This document shows, one piece after another, positions 1 to 8,078 of a stretch of DNA of 14,644 nt; position 1 is the stretch's first letter, and the number at the start of each line of letters is the position of its first letter. The DNA is from an uncultured Lachnospiraceae bacterium. GTDB lineage: Bacteria; Bacillota; Clostridia; Lachnospirales; Lachnospiraceae. The notes under the pieces are model-generated. The model made no database searches, had not been told where the DNA came from, and was given only the letters and a program-made list of their open reading frames with translations. The position numbers were made by a program, and so were the translations under genes. The DNA lies in contig CAKSAI010000050.1 in NCBI GenBank assembly GCA_934434905.1, positions 1 to 14,644 on the forward strand, in the 5' to 3' direction.

Positions 1-1
1 G

Positions 2-64
2 GCATATGATCCCTTATCAGAATCTGACAAGGGTAGAGTGATGGGGTATGAAGACCAGCAGTAA
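2..64 (+). CDS. Possible 3' end of a convergent plus-strand gene
   Basis: Reading from base 2, an open frame runs in from outside the window and ends at a TAA at 62-64. It gives about 20 residues with a hydrophilic, charged tail (AYDPLSESDKGRVMGYEDQQ). No family can be recognised from so little. The support is positional: the stop lies about 37 nt before a strong GC-rich hairpin (101-129) that also ends the minus-strand operon, which is the usual arrangement for two convergent genes sharing a terminator. The segment also holds a short inverted repeat (11-20 with 24-33), so it could instead be non-coding. The other frames in this stretch either contain stops or look less protein-like. Confidence 0.4.
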   Translation, partial: AYDPLSESDKGRVMGYEDQQ

Positions 65-91
65 CCTTCCGCGCATCGCCGCAAGCGCACA

Positions 92-130
92 TAAAATAAA
101 CCCGGGGCTTCAAGTTTCAAGGCCCCGGGC
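92..130 (-). terminator. Intrinsic terminator of the operon, probably bidirectional
   Basis: The arms cccggggc (101-108) and gccccggg (122-129) form a perfect 8-bp GC-rich stem around a 13-nt loop. On the minus strand the stem is followed by a T-rich run (tttatttta, bases 100-92), the classic form of a Rho-independent terminator. It lies about 40 nt past the stop of the last minus-strand gene. On the plus strand the stem is followed by a weaker pyrimidine-rich tract (cactcttcttct), so it may also terminate a convergent plus-strand gene. Confidence 0.85.
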
Positions 131-170
131 ACTCTTCTTCTAATTCATAAATCGTCTGTCAAAAAGAGTT

Positions 171-1487
171 TTACACGCTACAGTTCAATATAACAAGAAC
201 ACCACTTCCCGGTTTTAATGACACCTCGCACCTTGTCCCCTGTATCGTTTCTTGAATTTCCGATGAAATCATTTGTATAACACAAGCTTTTTCAAACTCC
301 ATGGCAAAACTCTGACTGTATTTCACATCATTATTTACCACATAATATGCTTCCTGCTCTCCATATGAGAAGCATCCGGCAATAATGCCGTACTGATTAT
401 CCGAATTTGCCAGAATGACGTTTTTTAAAGAACCATAATTTTCACTTGCATTTGGAAGATTCAATGCCGCATAATACCCTTTTGCCACCATATGCTTTAA
501 GTCCATCTGAAGCAGATATGAACCGACCTCATATATTTGTTTATTGATTGATTGAACGCAGCCATACCATTGCCCTTTCTTCCCATCGGCACGTATCATA
601 CCATTTCTGTCAAAATCCATCTCCCCATCTGGGGCAAATGCGAAGAAATATGGTTGCATCGGAAAATATTGAATTCCTTTCGCACCACAAGCCAGAGATG
701 TATTTACATTCCACTGCACTTCCGCCGATGTAGGATAATACTTGACCGTCTCCACTGCCTTGGCAGCATCATTCCATTGACCGCCCACCTGTATATGTAC
801 CCAGTAAGGAATGTCATATTTCTGAGCATACAGATTCATAATCTCCAGATTCTCAAAATAAGCTTTTGAAGTTTCCACAGAATGTTCATCAAAAATGTAA
901 TAATCTTCTGAGAGCATTTTAGGAGAACAGTTGCTGCAATATTCATCCACATAAACTTCAAAATGGTCTCTGTCAAGCCAAATCGTATTATTCCCCAATC
1001 CAATCCAGTTCGGATGAAATGCATACAGATTGATATAGCCATTGATACCGTTCATAGCATTGAGTTTCTGCATCAAATCATAATAATCCGGAAGCCTTCT
1101 GCTCTGATCTCCATAAGAGGCAGAACCCGGTTCGTCACACACCTTAATACCACGAAACGACTTAAAATGGCTGTATTCCTGCATTCTTTTCACGATGGCT
1201 TCCGTATCCATGCCGGATGCAAGCCCGGAATCTGTCACATACATCCCTATTCCATATTTTTCTGCAAGTTCCAGAGAGCGAATAACCGCTCCCGGATTCT
1301 TTGCATAATCATTTTCACAATAGGATATCAGATTGATGCCACTTTCTCTGATCAATTGATAACACTCATCCGTCAGATAATTTGGCAGTTTCCACCCCTT
1401 GGGACTGGTATAATCACATTCATGAGGTCCATAGAAGCCTATTACCGGCATATGCCCATCAATGCTTAACATACTTTTTTGCTTCAT
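171..1487 (-). CDS. Cytoplasmic glycoside-hydrolase-like barrel protein (438 aa)
   Basis: Third paralogue of a putative glycoside hydrolase family also encoded at 8079-9482 and in the C-terminal third of the 4051-8028 product. It starts almost directly with the barrel (MPVIGFYGP near residue 12) and has no signal peptide, lipobox or membrane segment, so it should be cytoplasmic. Shared motifs are GIKVCDEP with Asp118-Glu119 as candidate catalytic acids, GYIN, LSEDYY, a QVGGQWND block, GAKGIQYF, DFDRNGMI, and a C-terminal beta-sandwich ending GSGVLVIL. A frame-internal ATG lies 6 nt upstream (1493), but the start at 1487 is preferred: it overlaps the previous stop as ATGA, and AGGAGG lies 8 nt away instead of 2. 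The family is not identified; the barrel-plus-sandwich layout resembles clan GH-A enzymes. A likely job, by inference, is degrading imported oligosaccharide. Confidence 0.85.
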   Translation of the reverse strand: MKQKSMLSIDGHMPVIGFYGPHECDYTSPKGWKLPNYLTDECYQLIRESGINLISYCENDYAKNPGAVIRSLELAEKYGIGMYVTDSGLASGMDTEAIVKRMQEYSHFKSFRGIKVCDEPGSASYGDQSRRLPDYYDLMQKLNAMNGINGYINLYAFHPNWIGLGNNTIWLDRDHFEVYVDEYCSNCSPKMLSEDYYIFDEHSVETSKAYFENLEIMNLYAQKYDIPYWVHIQVGGQWNDAAKAVETVKYYPTSAEVQWNVNTSLACGAKGIQYFPMQPYFFAFAPDGEMDFDRNGMIRADGKKGQWYGCVQSINKQIYEVGSYLLQMDLKHMVAKGYYAALNLPNASENYGSLKNVILANSDNQYGIIAGCFSYGEQEAYYVVNNDVKYSQSFAMEFEKACVIQMISSEIQETIQGTRCEVSLKPGSGVLVILNCSV

Positions 1488-4036
1488 ATACATCTCCTCC
1501 TATTTTTTCTTTTTTTAACAAACAAGATCAACCAAATGATAATACCTGCAAGGCAGATACTTCCTATTGCTGCCAGAATGACATATCTAAGTTTCTCAGA
1601 CTGATGTATTGTTGAGTCGCCGCCTGGTTTTTCAACTTCCATTGCTTTTCTTGTCATATCTAAGTGATAGTCTGCTGTCTCATATTCTTGTGTCACGCCA
1701 AGCGGTTCCCCTACCACAGGATCTTTTCCTGTAGATGCAAACTGCTCCTTAAAATTATCATCTAATCCAAAAATATCTAACGAAATTGTATTATTCAATT
1801 CTACAGATTTGATTGCAATGTCGGTATTGGCATCAAAACAGTAGATGCTCAGATAAGAGCCCATATTTTTTCTATAGTTCATAAGAACAATATATTCATT
1901 TTTATACAATACATCATTAAACCAGAAGCCAAGCTGTACATCATCCTTCTTTCCGTCGCCATCTCCATCTACAAACTGCGTACTTATCTTGAGATCCAGC
2001 CATTTTCCCACCAGTTGACACCCCGCATCATACGGGTTTAAGATGTAACTATACTGTTTTTCCGGTGCATCTCCCTCTGCATCGAGGACATAAATATTAC
2101 CATCCGACGCGCCCATAATACGAATGCCCGTCCATGGCGAAATCAGTCCTCCAAAACGAAATTCGCAACTTCCCACTTTTGAAAATTTCACCTCTCCATG
2201 AAACAGTGTTCCATCTAACGTATTCCCCTCCTCAATGTCGTAATAAGAACCCGTCGCACACAAACGAGATACATCAATATTATCAAACACCGCATCTTCT
2301 ATCCCAAAGCTGGAGAATGAGATTTCTTTCAAGCCCTTGTCCGGGCGAATCGCCACTTCATTATCATCTCTTACAACCTCAAATTTCAATGGATGACGCT
2401 CTGCATCATCCGTACGGGCAAGTAAGAATTTCGTCATCTCGAAGTCTCGTGCAACAACCAATTCGTTATTGTAAAGTACATTATTGAAATATACACCCAT
2501 CTGCAGGTCATCTTTATTTCCGTCATTGTCTGAATCAATAAATTCAAAACTAATTTTCAAATTAAAGTCCTTCTTGAAGAAATCCACACTTGCCTTGTCT
2601 TTTGTGTACACTTGCAATACAGAACCATGTTGCCAGTCCCACAACTCAATCGTGCCATTTGGTCTGCTCTCAAATCCAATGCCGACCCAGCCGTCAGAAG
2701 TGCCGCCAAAACGAATATAGGTAGCATCACCCGGGCTATCCGTCACCATATTAACATTTACGTTAAAGATAGTTCTGTCATAACTGCTTACCGTAGTCAG
2801 TTCTCCCACGATTACATCGCCGCTAGTCAGTGTACCTGACCGAATTGTTCCGCCAAAATCATCCAAAGTAATCACCGTAAAATCCGTTGGTGGCTGGATC
2901 GGTTCTGTCGGCGGTACATCAGGCTGCGTTTTTACCAGGGTTATGTTCCCGCTTCCTCTGCCATAAAGACCGAGTGCACTTCCTGCTGCAGTACCTTCGT
3001 TTGCTTCTAACGTAAACGTATCTACATATTTATCGTTTACCCAGATGCCAAATGTATATTTGCTTCCGTCAATTTTCGTGCTTATCTTCAGACCAAACTG
3101 ATTGCCTGCAAATGAAGTCAGACCATAGTCCGCCGCTGCCAGAACTTTTTCGTATTTCGTAGCAAAAGTTGAGCTTTCGATTACAAGGTTTCCCCACATG
3201 TCTGCACAAAGCAATAATCCGCTCCAGCCTGTTCCCGCATATCGGATGTCCGTATTTGCCCCCATGACAATCTCTCCGCTAAGTAAGGTCTTATTCAGAC
3301 TCTTACCATATGTGCCTTTTGCTCCATCCGGACTTGGGTTGATATATTCCTGATAGTTCAGGCCCTCAAAATCGGTCCAGTGAAGTTCTGTAAAATCGGT
3401 CGGCACTTCCTCTGTCGGCGGTACATCGGACTGCGTTTCTACCAGGGTTATGTTCCCGCTTCCTCTGCCATAAAGACCGAGTGCACTTCCTGCCGCAGTA
3501 CCTTCGTTTGCTTCTAATGTAAACGTATCTACATATTTATCGTTTACCCAGATACCAAATGTATATTTGCTTCCGTCAATTTTCGTGCTTATCTTCAGAC
3601 TAAACTGATTGCCTGCAAATGAAGTCAGACCATAGTCCGCCGCCGCCAAAACTTTTTCGTATTTCGTAGCAAAAGTGGAGCTGTCGATTACAAGATTTCC
3701 CCACATATCTGCACAAAGCAATAATCCGCTCCAGCCTGTTCCCGCATATCGGATGTCCGTATTTGCCCCCATGACAATCTCTCCGCTAAGTAAGGTCTTA
3801 TTCAGACTCTTACCATATGTGCCTTTTGCTCCATCCGGACTTGGGTTGATATATTCCTGATAGTTCAGGCCCTCAAAATCGGTCCAGTGAAGTTCTGTAA
3901 AATCAGTCGGCAAAGATGGCTCCGTGCTGCCGACAGCAGCCTTAGCAGGTACGCCAGCCAATATCGCACTTACACAGATTGCAATCGCACATAGGAGAGA
4001 AATCGTTTTTTTCCATAAATTTTTCCTATTTATCAT
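1484..4036 (-). CDS. Surface protein with four LamG-like modules and a C-terminal membrane anchor (850 aa)
   Basis: Secreted, membrane-anchored, probably glycan-binding protein. Residues 1-33 form a Sec signal peptide with a likely cut after AKA. Four beta-rich concanavalin/LamG-like modules follow at about 43-205, 212-375, 383-570 and 570-765. The first two are nearly identical. Modules 3 and 4 are a divergent subtype with Asp-rich loops (DSDNDGNKDD near 500, DGDGDGKKDD near 690) that look like calcium-binding loops. All carry a core of R-[YF]-[AG]-G, a short gap, then W-x-G. Residues 818-840 are a membrane helix followed by KKRKNRRR on the inside; no LPXTG motif is present. No catalytic motif is visible, so binding or scaffolding is more likely than hydrolysis. 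The start is 14 nt after the previous stop, with an AGAGAGGA ribosome site. Its stop overlaps the next start (ATGA). Confidence 0.85.
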   Translation of the reverse strand: MINRKNLWKKTISLLCAIAICVSAILAGVPAKAAVGSTEPSLPTDFTELHWTDFEGLNYQEYINPSPDGAKGTYGKSLNKTLLSGEIVMGANTDIRYAGTGWSGLLLCADMWGNLVIDSSTFATKYEKVLAAADYGLTSFAGNQFSLKISTKIDGSKYTFGIWVNDKYVDTFTLEANEGTAAGSALGLYGRGSGNITLVETQSDVPPTEEVPTDFTELHWTDFEGLNYQEYINPSPDGAKGTYGKSLNKTLLSGEIVMGANTDIRYAGTGWSGLLLCADMWGNLVIESSTFATKYEKVLAAADYGLTSFAGNQFGLKISTKIDGSKYTFGIWVNDKYVDTFTLEANEGTAAGSALGLYGRGSGNITLVKTQPDVPPTEPIQPPTDFTVITLDDFGGTIRSGTLTSGDVIVGELTTVSSYDRTIFNVNVNMVTDSPGDATYIRFGGTSDGWVGIGFESRPNGTIELWDWQHGSVLQVYTKDKASVDFFKKDFNLKISFEFIDSDNDGNKDDLQMGVYFNNVLYNNELVVARDFEMTKFLLARTDDAERHPLKFEVVRDDNEVAIRPDKGLKEISFSSFGIEDAVFDNIDVSRLCATGSYYDIEEGNTLDGTLFHGEVKFSKVGSCEFRFGGLISPWTGIRIMGASDGNIYVLDAEGDAPEKQYSYILNPYDAGCQLVGKWLDLKISTQFVDGDGDGKKDDVQLGFWFNDVLYKNEYIVLMNYRKNMGSYLSIYCFDANTDIAIKSVELNNTISLDIFGLDDNFKEQFASTGKDPVVGEPLGVTQEYETADYHLDMTRKAMEVEKPGGDSTIHQSEKLRYVILAAIGSICLAGIIIWLILFVKKRKNRRRCI
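1494..1501 (-). promoter_or_regulatory. Ribosome binding site that fixes the start of the last gene
   Basis: The minus strand reads AGGAGGAG here. The AGGAGG core is 8 nt from the ATG at 1487 but only 2 nt from the ATG at 1493, so it selects the downstream start. That start also overlaps the upstream TGA as ATGA, suggesting translational coupling. Confidence 0.8.
2904..3410 (-). repeat. 507-bp tandem direct repeat, copy nearer the 3' end (module 2)
   Basis: This block matches 3411-3917 at an exact offset of 507 bp (169 codons), with only scattered substitutions. One copy encodes one LamG-like module plus its PTDFTELHW linker. The in-frame unit length and the near identity indicate a recent intragenic duplication. 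Confidence 0.9.
3411..3917 (-). repeat. 507-bp tandem direct repeat, copy nearer the 5' end (module 1)
   Basis: First copy in the reading direction, encoding module 1. Visible protein differences from the other copy include DSSTF versus ESSTF, FSLKIS versus FGLKIS and ETQSD versus KTQPD. Similarity breaks off at about base 3912, where the signal-peptide-proximal linker begins. Confidence 0.9.
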
Positions 4037-4050
4037 TTTGTCCTCTCTTT

Positions 4051-7000
4051 CTACTTCAGCACAACCAATGCTCCTTCTCCGGCAGGAACATTTAATGTCA
4101 TCGACTGGCTCTGCTGTTCAGACGTGTTCGTCCCAATCGTGACATTTGCCACAACATCACTGCTAAAGTTCAAAGTAATTGTTGCCTGAGACGTTACATC
4201 ATAATTCACTACATAGAGTGCCGTTTTCCCGTTATAATCAAAACAACCTACAACCGCACCATAAGTTGTCTGCGTGGTAGAAACGCTGCTTAATTCTTTA
4301 TAAGAGTTTTTCACCAAATTGCTATCTCCCTTATCATTCAGCGATGATGTAATATTCGTTGCAGCATATCCGCATACCGGAATCACTGCTTCATTGACCG
4401 CATTCATCAAAACCTCATCAACCACTGCAATATGGTCATTTACCTCTTTCGCATAATTATACCACTTGGTAGTTGTACCGTCTTCCGCAATCAAACCATT
4501 TCGCTGATAATCCATAACAGCATTCTTTGTCAATGCAAAGTAATGCGGCTGAAGAAGCGGAAAATAAGTAATTCCTTTTGCTCCAAATGCAAGTGCCGTG
4601 CTTACCTGCCACTTAAATTCGCCTTCGGTCGGAGTATTATTAGTCGTCGTGCTCATAGGCTCCATGTCGTCATTCCAATTAGCACCCGCCTGCAGAACGA
4701 ACCAGAATGGGATATTGGCAGCATTCGCAGCATTACGAACCAGAACCATATTTTTTATATAATACTCACTCTCTGCCACCGTTTTCTTACCGTCAGTCAC
4801 CTTGTCCACGAACCAGGTTCCGTCTTTATATTTATATTTGTCGGAGCTAAAAAGGTAGTGATCAAAAGAGAGATAGCGCGGCTTTGTACTCTCAATATAT
4901 TCAGTCAGATAGCCTTGATAATCGCTTTCACTTTCATCATTCAATCGAAGATTACTTTCATAATAAGGTAATAAGTTCACGTACCCCGCAATGTCACTAC
5001 ATCTGTTAGTCACCTTTGCAATTGCCGATAGTTCAGAAATACTTGTATTGCTGCTGCTCTTTGGATAGGATGTCCCCTTAGGTTCATCCGCAAGGAAGAA
5101 ACCTGCAAAAGATTCATCATTCCTATAGAAATCCAACAGCGACTGCAATTTTTCACTGGAAAGACCGGCAGCAGCGTCCGAAACCCGCCTGTCTCTCACA
5201 AAAACAGACAGGTTATTCTTCTGAGCAAGCTGCAAATGCTTACGAATAAGAGCATTGTTGTCTCCCATATAGCTATCATTTATCGCCGTCACTACATTGA
5301 CACCCACATCAGCAATCAGCTTGTAAATCTCTTCTGTATCTGTCGCCTTAGATGTGTAAGTGTTCCCATCAGAACCTTGCACGCTAAAAGAGGAGGCTGG
5401 TCCGTAATAACCAATAATCGGCATAACATCCTCCTTTCCCAGCATAGCTTCAGCTACTGTTTTTTCAAGGCTGAACCCCACCAGTATGCTTCTCATGGAA
5501 CATACATCGTCTGCATCAACATCGCCATCTCTGTCAATATCTGCTGCTTTCATTCCTGCCTTTGTCATTTCTACACTGATATTTCCCACAATCTTTTTGA
5601 GACGTACCAAATCGCGAATATCAATCACGTCATCTACAACAATATTTCCTGTTTCATAAATGCAAATCATCCGGTCAAAGGTAACACCATATTCTACATA
5701 GGTAATTTCATAATCTCCCACACGCGAAAGTGCTGTAATGTCCTTGCCGTCGGCGTCTTTTGTGCCATCTGGAACCGTATAAGAACCATCCGTCACATCC
5801 CAATAAATCTCCGGCAATGTGACTTGTTCCCCACTGAACGTAATCGCACCTCCGCCGTTTTGAGATACTACTCCCAGATGGGTTCCGAGCTTATCCCCGA
5901 CAGTATAAGTCATACCGGATATATCCACATAGAAATAGTTGTTATTATAAAGTTTATTGTTAAACCAGAAACCGAGTTTGATAGTAGATACCCCTGTATA
6001 AAGCATACTGATTTTCAGGTCATACGTTCCACCCACCAGGTCAACGCCCGACACACTGTCATATAGAACTGTCTCAGTTGGAACCAGCACATTCCAAGAG
6101 GGTGTTGTCCCCGAATCAGGGGTATATCCTGAGCGGAAAGTAAGTGTGCCATCATTATTGGAACGAAGTCTGAATCCTTCCCATACGCTTGCCCCTCCAA
6201 ATCCTAAATCCACGCACCCACTATAGGTAATTTTAGGCACATGCAAAACAACCTTGTCAAATTTTTCTATATCGCCTTTTGCTGCATTACTGATCACTGC
6301 CACTTGATTGGAAGCTTGATATATCTTACCCTCAATTCCAAAGGACTTGTACGGCGTGAGCACAGAATACTCATCCCAACTGTCCTGCTCAAAATCCGTT
6401 ATCGTATCCGCGTCTTCCGGAGCAGCCTTCAATATGATAGACTTATTTAAGCCACTGTAAATACCAATCATAGAACCTGTGGCACTGTTCACACCTGACT
6501 TTAATGTGAAATAATCGAAAAGAGAATCATTTATCCATATACCAAAGGTATAGTAATCTCCCCTAATCCGGGTAGTCAGCTTCATATTAAATTCGGCATC
6601 TAAGAAAGAATCCAAACCGTACTCTGTCGGATCGATGTCTTTATTATATGAGGTTACAAACGTGGAGTTGTTAACATTTAAAACTCCCTTTCCATTTGCA
6701 TCCGTCGCGGCGGTAATAAGCAGTCCGGCCCAGCCACCGGTATTTGCATAACGTAAAGTTACACCTTGCTCCACAATCATATTCGCATTCAACATGGTGT
6801 TATCAAGAGATGCCGAATAGTTACCTGTGGTTATGCTTTGGGTATCATAGTCTTTATAAGCAAGCCCCGCAAAATCTGTCCATGAAAGTTCTGTCAAATC
6901 CGTCGGTACAGACAGATTCGGCTTCACCAAGGTAATGGCACCCGTGTTCGCAGGTCTGTATAACCCCAATGCAGCAGTTGTATCTCCATCGCTCTCTGTT

Positions 7001-8028
7001 AATGTAAAATAGTCCCCCAACATTTGATTATTTACCCAGATTCCGAAGGTGTAGCTGTTACCGCTTTTTTGTACACTAATTTTTAGATTAAACTGCTGCC
7101 CACTAAAAGAGGAAAGTCCATAATCCGCTGCCGCGTAACTGCACACATACGGAGTATCAAAGGTACTACTATTGATCGACAGCTTGTTACCGTCACCGCT
7201 TACCCCGATAATAAGCCCGCTCCATCCAAGATTGCTTGACTGACACGCATAACGTATATCCGTCCACTCACTCATAATAACATCGGCATTTAAGAAAGTC
7301 TTATCTAAATCTGAGCCATACGTTCCAATCGTTATACCATCTGCTGCATATTGTTGATAGGTAAGTCCTTCGAAATCCCCCCACTGAAGCTCGGTAAATC
7401 CTTCCGGCACCTCAACAGGTGTCGCAATCAAGGTTATGTTCCCGCTTCCTCTGCCATAAAGACCGAGTGTACTTCCTGCCGCAGTCCCTTCGTTTGCTTC
7501 TAATGTAAGTGTATCTACATATTTATCGTTTACCCAGATGCCGAATGTATAGTTGCTTCCTTCAATTGTCGTGCTTATCTTCAGACTAAACTGATTGCCT
7601 GCAAATGAAGTCAGACCATAGTCCGCCGCTGCCAGAACTTTTTCGTATTTCGTAGCAAAAGTTGAGCTTTCAATTACAAGATTTCCCCACATATCTGCAC
7701 AAAGCAATAATCCACTCCAGCCTGTTCCCGCATATCGGAAGTCTGTATTTGCCGCCATGATAAGCTCTCCGCTAAATAAGGTCTTATTCAGGCTCTTACT
7801 ATATGTACCTTTCGCTCCATCCGGATTTGGGTTGATATACTCCTTACATACCAACCCTGTAAAATCTCTCCATGTGAGATTTGTATAGTCTGTTGGCATC
7901 TCTCCTGATGCACTCACTGCTTTCATACCGTCCCCCTGCCACCACGCGGAGGCAAACAATGTCGTCACAAGCAGCATTACTGCACATATTCCTGATACTA
8001 ATCTTCTCATCCCTGATTTTCTTCTCAT
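4051..8028 (-). CDS. Large secreted LamG-like / dockerin-like / glycoside-hydrolase-like protein (1325 aa)
   Basis: Multimodular extracellular protein. Residues 1-40 are a signal peptide (likely cut after VSA). LamG-like modules lie at about 44-195, 211-370, 377-535 and 542-735. A small beta-rich segment (about 738-790) resembles a bacterial Ig-like linker. Residues about 793-850 look like a type I dockerin: a degenerate first half (VIDIRDLVRLKKIV) and a canonical second calcium loop (DIDRDGDVDADD). The C-terminal barrel (from MPIIGYYGP at 869) is paralogous to the products of 8079-9482 and 171-1487, with LADEP (Asp981-Glu982), LSFDHY, QAGANWND, GAKGITYF and a final beta-sandwich ending GEGALVVLK. 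There is no C-terminal anchor, so it is released or held through the dockerin. A TTG 21 nt upstream (8049) would extend the frame, but it precedes the ribosome site and is not used. The gene ends with TAG. The substrate is unknown. Confidence 0.85.
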   Translation of the reverse strand: MRRKSGMRRLVSGICAVMLLVTTLFASAWWQGDGMKAVSASGEMPTDYTNLTWRDFTGLVCKEYINPNPDGAKGTYSKSLNKTLFSGELIMAANTDFRYAGTGWSGLLLCADMWGNLVIESSTFATKYEKVLAAADYGLTSFAGNQFSLKISTTIEGSNYTFGIWVNDKYVDTLTLEANEGTAAGSTLGLYGRGSGNITLIATPVEVPEGFTELQWGDFEGLTYQQYAADGITIGTYGSDLDKTFLNADVIMSEWTDIRYACQSSNLGWSGLIIGVSGDGNKLSINSSTFDTPYVCSYAAADYGLSSFSGQQFNLKISVQKSGNSYTFGIWVNNQMLGDYFTLTESDGDTTAALGLYRPANTGAITLVKPNLSVPTDLTELSWTDFAGLAYKDYDTQSITTGNYSASLDNTMLNANMIVEQGVTLRYANTGGWAGLLITAATDANGKGVLNVNNSTFVTSYNKDIDPTEYGLDSFLDAEFNMKLTTRIRGDYYTFGIWINDSLFDYFTLKSGVNSATGSMIGIYSGLNKSIILKAAPEDADTITDFEQDSWDEYSVLTPYKSFGIEGKIYQASNQVAVISNAAKGDIEKFDKVVLHVPKITYSGCVDLGFGGASVWEGFRLRSNNDGTLTFRSGYTPDSGTTPSWNVLVPTETVLYDSVSGVDLVGGTYDLKISMLYTGVSTIKLGFWFNNKLYNNNYFYVDISGMTYTVGDKLGTHLGVVSQNGGGAITFSGEQVTLPEIYWDVTDGSYTVPDGTKDADGKDITALSRVGDYEITYVEYGVTFDRMICIYETGNIVVDDVIDIRDLVRLKKIVGNISVEMTKAGMKAADIDRDGDVDADDVCSMRSILVGFSLEKTVAEAMLGKEDVMPIIGYYGPASSFSVQGSDGNTYTSKATDTEEIYKLIADVGVNVVTAINDSYMGDNNALIRKHLQLAQKNNLSVFVRDRRVSDAAAGLSSEKLQSLLDFYRNDESFAGFFLADEPKGTSYPKSSSNTSISELSAIAKVTNRCSDIAGYVNLLPYYESNLRLNDESESDYQGYLTEYIESTKPRYLSFDHYLFSSDKYKYKDGTWFVDKVTDGKKTVAESEYYIKNMVLVRNAANAANIPFWFVLQAGANWNDDMEPMSTTTNNTPTEGEFKWQVSTALAFGAKGITYFPLLQPHYFALTKNAVMDYQRNGLIAEDGTTTKWYNYAKEVNDHIAVVDEVLMNAVNEAVIPVCGYAATNITSSLNDKGDSNLVKNSYKELSSVSTTQTTYGAVVGCFDYNGKTALYVVNYDVTSQATITLNFSSDVVANVTIGTNTSEQQSQSMTLNVPAGEGALVVLK
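7428..7905 (-). repeat. Diverged third copy of the 507-bp module unit
   Basis: The part encoding module 1 of the 1325-residue protein closely matches the tandem units at 2904-3917 at the DNA level, including the stretch around cttcctctgccataaagacc. It has more substitutions than the tandem pair shows. This indicates exchange or duplication of modules between neighbouring genes. Confidence 0.8.
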
Positions 8029-8035
8029 ATCCCTG

Positions 8036-8043
8036 CTCCTTCC
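8036..8043 (-). promoter_or_regulatory. Ribosome binding site of the 1325-residue protein
   Basis: The minus strand reads GGAAGGAG, 7 nt before the ATG at 8028. This places the start at 8028 and excludes the in-frame TTG at 8049, which lies upstream of the site. Confidence 0.75.
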
Positions 8044-8078
8044 TAACAATTATTTCTGGTACAAGACACAACCAAACA

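Noticed and set aside
1..90. Group II intron end on the minus strand (it begins GTGCGC)
   Set aside because: No domain V-like hairpin or reverse transcriptase is present, and the GTGCG match alone is too short to mean anything.
1484..1590. Sortase signal at the end of the 850-residue protein
   Set aside because: No LPXTG-like motif precedes the helix; the end is a plain membrane helix with a basic tail.
2904..3917. Insertion sequence or CRISPR as the cause of the repeat
   Set aside because: The repeat is in frame, encodes a full protein module, and has no inverted ends, spacers or transposase.
4432..4971. Long plus-strand open frames opposite the barrel domains (also 8400-8933 and 963-1469)
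   Set aside because: The similar antisense frames over all three paralogous barrels follow from the conserved codons of the minus-strand genes; none shows a start signal or a recognisable domain.
5236..6066. A 276-codon open frame on the plus strand
   Set aside because: It is antisense to the dockerin/module-4 region of the 1325-residue gene, has no ribosome site, and is rich in Ile, His and Cys in the way expected of the complement of a real gene.
8029..8049. TTG start extending the 1325-residue protein by seven residues
   Set aside because: The GGAAGGAG ribosome site lies inside that extension, so the ATG at 8028 is the real start.
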